This document shows positions 59,501-64,000 of a stretch of 64,000 bases of DNA, piece by piece; positions within the stretch are counted from its first letter, which is position 1, and each line of letters begins with the position of its first letter. The stretch is from Isoetes taiwanensis (lineage: Eukaryota > Streptophyta > Lycopodiopsida > Isoetales > Isoetaceae): NCBI GenBank assembly GCA_021234155.1, contig JAJEKV010000046.1, positions 1,910,298 through 1,974,297 on the forward strand, written 5' to 3'. A program made the position numbers and the translations under genes. The notes beneath the pieces were generated by a model. That model worked only from the letters and a program-made list of their open reading frames with translations. It had not been told where the DNA came from and ran no database searches.

Positions 59501-62500
59501 GCTATATCAGCTTGCCTCGGACCTTTTGGATTCATGTTATCTCTTGAAAGATTATATCAACAGACCGCTTGGGTCCATGAGACCAATTATTACAACAAAT
59601 CATGTGCAGCTAGGGGCACATTGCAGCTGCCTAGATATGTGCATAGAAATGAAGAAGAAAAAACTGAAACATTGAAATTAGGAAAGTTTTATCATTTTTC
59701 TAGCTATTGGCTACTGGCTCAAAGTACGAGTTGAGGTCCGTCTTGTTTCCACTCTTAATGGCTTTTTTTGTCCTTTTTTTGCTGCCCGCTTTGTTCTTCT
59801 TCAGACTTTCATGGTTACCCATTAGATGGTCCAGGTAGACGGCATGACGTTCTTTTGTTATTGCTATCTTGAGAAAGAGAGCAATTTGCCTTTTTGTAGA
59901 GTAAATTCCCTGTCCAATCCTCTCTCCAGCATGTTCCTTCAACATATTTCTTCTATGATCAGTCATCTGGTGGGTCTGAGGAACAATTCCTTTACCAGAT
60001 GACCAGATGACTGACCAGATGACTGATGACCCAATTCCTTCAAACAACATAACCTGCAAATCCTCTTTGTGTGTAGGTCTTGCTGCATGGCCCGTCTCAT
60101 CTCAAGCTGATGGGATGAGAACCTGAGCTGCACAAGAGCATGTCTTACTTTATGTGCTAGGTGAATGTCCAATTACTCTGGTGCTGAATGAAACCATCGT
60201 CATTGATCTCAAGGAAATGACTTTCAGCACTATTGGCTGCAGCCATGTTGTAATGGAAAGGGGGCAGGTTTCCAAAGCCAAATCCCAAAGAGGTGGGCTG
60301 CCTTTGCAAAACAACATTTTCTGACTCCTTTTCCTGCCAATCTTTTTGAAGCCTTGAAAGCAATCCATGGCAGTCTGCTTTAACCTTTCTGCGAGATCCT
60401 AAGCTGCTTCAATTTGTGCACAAAAGATAGTAAAAGAAGTGCCCAAATTGGATATGGCACAAATGCTTTGTTCATAAGCATTCTAGATAGAAAACATATT
60501 TAAAGCCTCTATTTGAGCCCAATCTTTGGTTGTCGCATCGCTGCATCAAGGCTCCGTATAAAGCAGCTGGTTCAACCAAGGTAACTAAAAAGATGAAACT
60601 TTGCCTGGACATCTTGAAAATCCACTTGGAAACATTTTCTTTCAAGTATTGCAAGCGAGAGCCTTGTATATGCTGGATCTTTCATATTAAAGATAGGACA
60701 CTTGAATTGCTATTTAAAATCAAAGGCCACCTCCTCTGGCCAATCCATAAAGGAGGAGGAGATGCAATGCATGCAGGCTCGTGATGTGTTGAACACCATC
60801 ACCTTTGTTTTATCCAGGTTCAATAGTAAGCCTCTTTGCACGCAGCTTGATGAACCTTTCTGCTCTATCTGAATAAAGTCCTTCACCTCACCAGTGTAAG
60901 GCCAAATAGTATAGGGAAAGTAATGGTACTATGCACTTCTTCCGACCACTTCCCATCAATTTTCACGCGGCTTACAACATTCTCATGTAGAGTCAATACT
61001 CCCTAAATACTCCCTAAATAGCTCACGAGAAAGACCTAAAGAGTCTTTTCCGAGGAACTCTATTTCAAACAGTCTATTCCTTGAAAAACCACGAAACAAC
61101 GTACAGACTAGCATAGAAACGGTGCCCAGACTGGGCATAAGATGAGAACCTATATGTTGAGAACCTGCAAATGATACATTGTAGCAATGAGAGAATAGCC
61201 CAAAAGTACTCTATTGTTAAAGCATTCGACACCATCTCTTGTTTGCTTTGCCATTTGCTCTACCCCGCTTTTATCCTTTTCCCTTTTCCCTACACACTTC
61301 CCTTTTTCTTTTTTTCTCGTTTTTTTTTTCCTTTCCCCTTTTATTCTTTTTTCACATCCCTTTTCCCCGCTACTCTTCCCTTTCCCCTTTTTCCTTTTCT
61401 TGATGGACTTTTTCTTTTTTCTTTTCCTTCTTTCCCACCCTTTCCCTTTTCCCTTTTCCCTTTTTTCCCGTGCCTTTTTTCTCTTCCTTCTCCATTCCCC
61501 TTCCTTTCCTTTTCACTTTCCCTTTTCTATGTCATTTTCCCCACATTTTTCCTCTTCCCGTGCCCCTAATCCTCTTCTCCCCACCCTTTCCCTCTTCCCC
61601 GTTTTTTTGTTCCTTTCTGTTTTCTCATCCTCTTTCTCTGCTTTCTTTTTCCCCGTCCCCTTTTTTCTATGCCCTCCCCTTCCTTTCCCTCTTCCCCTTT
61701 TCCTCGTTTTCCCAGTCCCTTAACCCTCCCCTTTTTTCATTTTCCTTTCCCTTTTCCCATGCCTTTTTTCCGTTCCTTTCTCCCCACCCTTTTCACCCTT
61801 TTCTTGTTCTGTTTTCCCTTCTTTTCTCCTCCTTTCCCCACCCTTTCCCTCTTTCCTTTTTTTTTATCATTTTTCAATTCTCTTTCTCTTTTCCATGCCA
61901 TTTTCCCCTTTTCTCATCCTTTCCCTCTTTCTTTTTTTCGCGAGCACTTTTCCGCTTCCATTTTCCTCCCCACCCTTTCCCTCTTTCCTTTTTTTTTTTT
62001 TTGTCATTTTTCAATTCTCTTTCTCTTTTCCATGCCATTTCCCCCTTTTCTCATCCTTTCCCTCTTTCTTTTTTTCGCGAGCACTTTTCCGCTTCCATTT
62101 TCCTCTTTCCCTTTCTCCCTTTTCCCTGTGCCTTTTTGCCCTTCACATTCCCTGTTTCCTCCTCTCTTTTCCCTTCCCCCTTTCTTTTTCCCTTTCTTCT
62201 TAAGAGATCAAAGCATGACCAATAACGTTGTTATGAAGTCGTGCGATAAATCTCGGTCTTTAGATGCATTCAGATGATCTCAGCTATTCAAATTAGGGCT
62301 TGATCTAGTCCAATATATTATAATATAAGATGCATCACCATTTCACTAGTCTTAGACAGACCACGAAGGAATTGTCCCCCGAATAATCAGATCCTGTTCA
62401 GCACTGGCCCAGGAATAGAGTAGCTAATTCTAACTCGGTGACAACCTGGAACTAAATGTCTTTAGACATACTCTAGTATGGCCATACATCACCATTATAT

Positions 62501-62697
62501 GTGTAACTTATGTTTTAAATTGTACACCTTGGATTGTTTTCAGATGTACCCTTACATCGTTATGTTTCAGGAAGGTCACTGACGTTACATAAAATTTACT
62601 GATTTCTTAACAGGAATTACAGGAAGTCCATTCTGCTCTGGAGGAAGCAAAGGCAGACATAGTTGGTTTGTGGGCACTACATTACCTTGTAGACAAG
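41505..62697 (+). CDS. NUDT3: Nudix hydrolase 3-like protein with M49 peptidase (DPP III-like) domain, 17 exons, 3' end outside window
   Basis: Exons: 41505-41572, 41655-41834, 41921-41998, 42069-42165, 43219-43352, 43932-44013, 44090-44176, 44974-45080, 46225-46390, 46712-46926, 49492-49606, 49695-49760, 51438-51515, 52137-52232, 52560-52666, 52744-52909, 62614-62697. All joins are GT-AG and in frame, giving 642 residues without a stop. Residues 1-140 form a Nudix domain; the Nudix box spans 70-92 (GHISAGD...RELEEELGL) with Asp where the usual Glu stands, as I recall for plant NUDT3. Residues from about 180 match the M49 domain: ESDIAW, GPYETYEDALFGYK and the zinc site HECCH at 592-596. The matching EExxAD segment (624-629) is in exon 17, across a 9.7 kb intron. 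The Arabidopsis homologue is about 772 residues, so roughly 130 are missing to the right. The Nudix half hydrolyses nucleoside-diphosphate-linked (possibly isoprenoid) compounds and the M49 half is a zinc aminopeptidase; both roles are from family knowledge. Confidence 0.95.
42166..43218 (+). other. Intron 4 of the NUDT3-like gene
   Basis: A 1,053-bp GT-AG intron. It carries an antisense Copia gag start (42482-42706) and otherwise AT-rich sequence. Confidence 0.8.
42482..42706 (-). pseudogene. Copia gag N-terminal fragment in intron 4
   Basis: An ATG-started 74-codon ORF includes LDRTTYTNWVDFLKFIW, the pattern (N/T-Y-x-x-W) at the start of plant Copia gag proteins that bind element RNA. The rest of gag-pol is absent and no LTR or primer site was recognised, so it is a solo remnant. 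Confidence 0.55.
43353..46711 (+). other. Introns 5 to 9 and their repeats
   Basis: Introns of 579, 76, 797, 1,144 and 321 bp. Intron 5 contains a block (about 43410-43540) resembling one in intron 13 (about 51860-51960) in the same orientation. Intron 7 has a 17-A run at about 44537. Intron 8 has a GAAA microsatellite (about 45645-45662), followed by a dispersed repeat shared with 59568-59640. No genes are seen in these introns. Confidence 0.6.
45690..45760. repeat. Dispersed repeat, copy in intron 8
   Basis: TTGGGTCTATGAGAC ... ATCATGTCCAGCTAGGGGC ... CAGCCACCTAGA closely resembles 59568-59640 (TTGGGTCCATGAGAC ... CAGCTAGGGGCACA). The second copy lies within the antisense LINE of intron 16, so both are probably LINE sequence. 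Confidence 0.6.
47560..49250 (-). mobile_element. Antisense Copia relic in intron 10
   Basis: Reading on the minus strand from 49250: an integrase C-terminal block (KRVFIGYPKNQKGWNLHDP near 49010-49070), a linker with RRSERLAQKP (near 48850), RT pieces including a KYKA block near 48680 and YVDD at about 48370, and an RNase H piece (MGIQKQATVSPGTTEPELKA, 47700-47765). Stops and frameshifts are numerous, so it is old. It sits inside a 2,565-bp intron whose splice sites remain good. Confidence 0.75.
48243..48465. repeat. Tandem duplication of the RT active-site segment
   Basis: A unit of about 110 bp occurs twice (48243-48349 and 48350-48465). Each begins GATGATCA(C/T)(G/A)TC(G/A)TCAACA, which on the minus strand encodes VDD of the RT catalytic box, and ends CTAGCAATAGGCATTAATCA. 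The two copies are about 85-90% alike by eye. Confidence 0.8.
49761..51437 (+). other. Intron 12, probable LINE debris
   Basis: A 1,677-bp GT-AG intron. The block near 50535-50570 (ATCTCAAGTTGATAGGATGAGA) resembles 60095-60120 in the intron-16 LINE, and degraded minus-strand segments look LINE-like. No complete domain is visible. Confidence 0.5.
51516..52559 (+). other. Introns 13 and 14 (621 and 327 bp)
   Basis: GT-AG introns flanking exon 14. Apart from the block shared between introns 5 and 13, I see nothing. Confidence 0.6.
53050..53975 (-). mobile_element. LINE, 3' portion (antisense, split by Copia)
   Basis: Minus-strand reading gives PWLAYVTMADQGKIAGFQ (near 53690-53740), then a zinc-binding tail with KCPL, a stop in place of Cys, and EHFIFSCPVYYIIRERYHC (near 53280-53380). 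This is the end of a non-LTR ORF2. Its upstream continuation lies at 59165-60950. Confidence 0.7.
53976..53980. repeat. Target-site duplication ATAGC (left)
   Basis: ATAGC directly precedes the left LTR and is repeated at 59160-59164 directly after the right LTR, as expected for a DDE-integrase insertion. Confidence 0.9.
53981..54199 (+). repeat. Left LTR, 219 bp
   Basis: Begins TGTTGGCATG and ends AAACTAACA. A TATAAAA promoter-like box is at 54033-54039. It matches the right LTR at 218 of 219 positions. Confidence 0.95.
54202..54213 (+). other. Primer-binding site (initiator tRNA-Met)
   Basis: TGGTATCAGAGC, two bases after the left LTR, is the standard plant Copia primer site complementary to the 3' end of initiator methionine tRNA. 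Confidence 0.95.
54500..55560 (+). pseudogene. Copia gag, frameshifted, RGG-rich, no zinc knuckle seen
   Basis: ATG at 54500 starts MENSLEKILSQDRYILNGK; the frame breaks at an A-run (about 54600). The middle part (54621-55000) has the Copia gag core (RSAWEKLRNLYE, RRQYLRNKLNSLKL). Further one-base breaks follow near 55010, 55075 and 55140. The C-terminal part (55159 on) is dominated by RGRGG/GRRGRGRG repeats and Asn/Gln. The CCHC zinc knuckle normal for Copia nucleocapsid is not visible; the Arg/Gly tract may take over RNA binding (inference). Confidence 0.8.
55561..56106 (+). pseudogene. Copia protease domain
   Basis: FILDSGTTRHMSGN (55734-55775) holds the catalytic Asp of the pepsin-like protease that processes gag-pol, followed by LYVPHLKKNLLSVASF (the usual downstream block). 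The frame ends at 56106, where a frame change leads into integrase at 56088. Confidence 0.85.
56088..57347 (+). pseudogene. Copia integrase domain
   Basis: An open frame of 419 codons. It has the HERLGH...CCEACKLGK zinc-binding (pre-integrase) region, then the DDE core: Asp in HSDVCGP, Asp in RSDNGGEY and Glu in GVVERMNR, followed by KVFGCKAYA and FVGYSEQSKAYKLWDP. All three catalytic acids are present. The frame ends before RT, where the family normally reads through, so another break is implied near 57340. Confidence 0.9.
57340..58186 (+). pseudogene. Copia reverse transcriptase domain, broken
   Basis: The N-terminal part (EEAAKFQDWRNVMNEEYETL near 57400-57460) ends at an in-frame TAG (57499-57501). 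A frame change near 57580 leads to the 180-codon frame with PVAKMATVRTIIALA, KNAFLHGNLEEEVYM, SLYGLKQALHAWY and YVDDLIITG (about 57961-57990; catalytic Asp pair intact). The frame stops at 58184-58186 before the usual connection to RNase H. Confidence 0.9.
58372..58818 (+). pseudogene. Copia RNase H domain
   Basis: A frame with YCDADHAGCMDRRSVGAYVF (catalytic Asp), SSTEVEYKA (Glu) and YCDNMSSIYLIKKPVFHS (Asp), ending with KHIATHYHFIREAV. It is separated from RT by a frame change between 58186 and 58372 and ends at a TGA. Confidence 0.9.
58929..58940 (+). other. Polypurine tract
   Basis: AAGGGGAGGATT ends directly at the right LTR. This is the plus-strand primer site of the element, and its G-rich form is typical of Copia. 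Confidence 0.85.
58941..59159 (+). repeat. Right LTR, 219 bp
   Basis: Begins TGTTAGCATG and ends AAACTAACA. It differs from the left LTR only at its fifth base, and is followed by target duplication ATAGC (59160-59164). Confidence 0.95.
59165..60950 (-). mobile_element. LINE, 5' portion (antisense, split by Copia)
   Basis: Minus-strand reading from 60830: LNLDKTKVMVFNTS (a signature after the RT core), later KCFQVDFQDVQAKFHLFSYL and then ALYGALMQRC (near 60540-60650), followed by RRAMQQDLHTKRICRLC near 60040-60110. These blocks are the middle-to-late part of a LINE ORF2. Together with 53050-53975 they form one element interrupted by the Copia insertion. Confidence 0.7.
61260..62205 (+). repeat. 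Polypyrimidine tract, about 0.95 kb
   Basis: Almost pure C/T on the plus strand (TTTCCC-type words). A unit of 132-137 bp containing CAATTCTCTTTCTC and TTCGCGAGCACTTTTCCGC is duplicated in tandem (61836-61968 and 61969-62103). Long Pro/Phe/Ser ORFs here are compositional. It lies about 400 bp upstream of exon 17's acceptor. Confidence 0.9.
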
Positions 62698-64000
62698 GTG
62701 TCCCATTTACTTTTCCTTTAGATCTAAGTCATACTAGCACAATTAAATATTTTACTATCTGATATAAATGATGTTTGAAAGATTAAATGGTATAACCCTG
62801 TGAAACAGAATCTTTTGCTATGTTGCATATGACCCCAAGTCACATAAAGAGGAAAGACACATATCTTCTTAAAAGCATTGCCTCAGAACTTATTTCCTTG
62901 GTTTTTTATATCGTTTGATGCTTAATTAGTGGAGGAATGCGAGAAAAAGCATTGGTATAGGAAGAACAAGGCAGAAAACTGTTAACTGCACAGACAATGC
63001 AAGGGTACATAAGAGAGTTTGCGCTCAGGGTGAGCCAAGAAACTGATCTCTCCCTTGATCTTTGTGTTTGCGTATGTCTTCCAAAATGTTTGGCCAATTA
63101 GGATTGTTTCAGTTCAGAATCATATATCATTTTTCTGATTTCAGTGCTGCTCACCTGCAAATGCCTCTGCAGTTTTTATAAATGTTTGTTCCATGTTTGT
63201 TCCTGCTTCAATTTTTGACTAGATCATTTGAATATCCAGGACAGCTACAAACCTGAGGCCAGCTATCTCTGGAGGTAGAATCATCAACTTAAAAAGGATG
63301 GGCTCTATGGTCTTTGTATGTTCTTTGTAGAGGACACGTTTTTTGATCTAGAAGGGTTCAGTTAAGATGCCGACTATGGAAGATTATGATAGGATATAAT
63401 CAGATCAAGCATGTTATCCTCTGGCCCCGTTAAACCAAGGTCATGGATTTGAACCTCTTTGTAGGCCTTAAGACCTAAAAATAAAAAAGAGGCTCATTGC
63501 CTAGGGTACCCAGGTAGTTAGCCCATTCGGATTGGATAACCAACACCTGAAGGCACGAAAGCCCATCAACTACCATGGGGATGGATGAAGTGGGCATGTT
63601 AAGTCTCACCAAGTGTGAATATCCTTCAAACATAAAAAATAAGAAAGGAAGCATGTTATACTCCTTCATGACATAGATCCACTGCTTATGATTTACCGTC
63701 TTCTTATGAGTCTGTCTAAGTATCTATATGATCTATGACCTTGACCATAGTTAAAGCATAGATATAAGTGTAATCAACTGGAAGCAAAGAATTGCTTTTA
63801 ACCGATCGTCCTGCAGTCATTCATGCCAATGAAACAAACTATATTCTCACTGCAGCGAGAGACATGGAACTTGTTGTGGAACATGTTGGCTGCTCTTAAG
63901 AGAACTGTCTGCAGCTTCTAGCTGCCAATCATCTCTTGCTCGCACACCACCGACCTGGAATTGGTGCTATTGGATGGTCTCTTAGTTGTTTATTGGTAAA
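62698..64000 (+). other. Start of intron 17, right window edge
   Basis: After the donor AAG/GTGTCC I find none of the expected C-terminal coding blocks, so intron 17 runs beyond the window. A SINE-like sequence may lie at 63400-63600. Confidence 0.6.
63400..63600 (-). mobile_element. Possible tRNA-derived SINE
   Basis: On the minus strand GGTTCAAATCC (63445-63455) is a perfect pol III B box. An A-box-like GGGCTAACTACCTGGG lies about 60 bp upstream of it (near 63510). No tRNA fold, tail or target duplication was confirmed. Confidence 0.3.

Larger units (their letters stand above)
52910..62613 (+). other. Intron 16 of the NUDT3-like gene, 9.7 kb with nested retrotransposons
   Basis: It separates the HECCH zinc exon from the exon with the remaining zinc-ligand segment. 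Contents in order: short unique sequence, the 3' part of an antisense LINE, a complete Copia element, the 5' part of the same LINE, about 300 bp of unique sequence, a 0.9 kb pyrimidine tract, then unique sequence to the acceptor (TTTCTTAACAG). Donor and acceptor are both sound. Confidence 0.85.

Noticed and set aside
61171-62277. Phe/Pro/Ser/Leu-rich ORFs of up to 251 codons resembling membrane proteins
   Set aside because: They are translations of the polypyrimidine tract; all three frames are open.

Overview
This is nuclear DNA from a plant. The only intact gene is a plant-type Nudix hydrolase 3 fused to a dipeptidyl-peptidase III (M49) domain. It is split into small, phase-consistent GT-AG exons, and the surrounding DNA is packed with retrotransposon relics. 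The mix of Copia elements, LINEs, a DIRS-like tyrosine-recombinase element and a Penelope-like reverse transcriptase, with introns up to 9.7 kb, is more typical of a non-flowering land plant (fern, lycophyte or gymnosperm) than of a small-genome angiosperm. That placement is inference; I see no plastid, mitochondrial or rRNA genes.

Layout. 1-5047 (minus): a three-exon gene or relic whose 3' part is a reverse transcriptase of Penelope-like type, cut by the left window edge. 5.7-8.8 kb: a GC- and CpG-rich block with no gene I can recognise. 9.9-11.1 kb: two uncertain small ORFs. 11.6-11.9 kb: a GIY-YIG nuclease fragment. 13.0-13.4 kb: a dead, intronless copy of a DEAH-box spliceosomal helicase. 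14-22 kb: mostly AT-rich non-coding DNA with short duplications and one large imperfect inverted repeat. 22.5-28.4 kb: decayed gene pieces (a charged coiled-coil-like protein, an FCP1/HAD phosphatase-like fragment, a Ulp1-like protease fragment), interrupted by an antisense LINE. A CCACCACAC satellite at 23.2 kb reappears inverted at 31 kb. 36.6-39.5 kb (minus): a decayed DIRS-like element with RT, RNase H and tyrosine recombinase. 39.6-40.3 kb: the 3' end of a second LINE.

41,505 to 62,697 and beyond (plus): the NUDT3-like gene, 17 exons in this window, open throughout, with the last part (about 130 residues by comparison with the Arabidopsis protein) off the right edge. Its introns hold a Copia gag fragment (intron 4), an antisense Copia relic with a duplicated RT active-site segment (intron 10), and a nested pair in the 9.7 kb intron 16: an antisense LINE split by a 5.18 kb Copia element with 219-bp LTRs that differ at one base, a 5-bp target duplication and a broken gag-pol. 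A 0.9 kb pyrimidine-only tract lies just before exon 17.

Functionally, only the NUDT3-like gene looks alive. Everything else is mobile-element machinery or gene copies in decay. The most unusual items are the DIRS-like element, the Penelope-like gene with about 646 residues of unrecognised N-terminal protein, the near-identical LTRs around a frameshifted Copia body, and the FCP1-like and Ulp1-like fragments lying next to each other.
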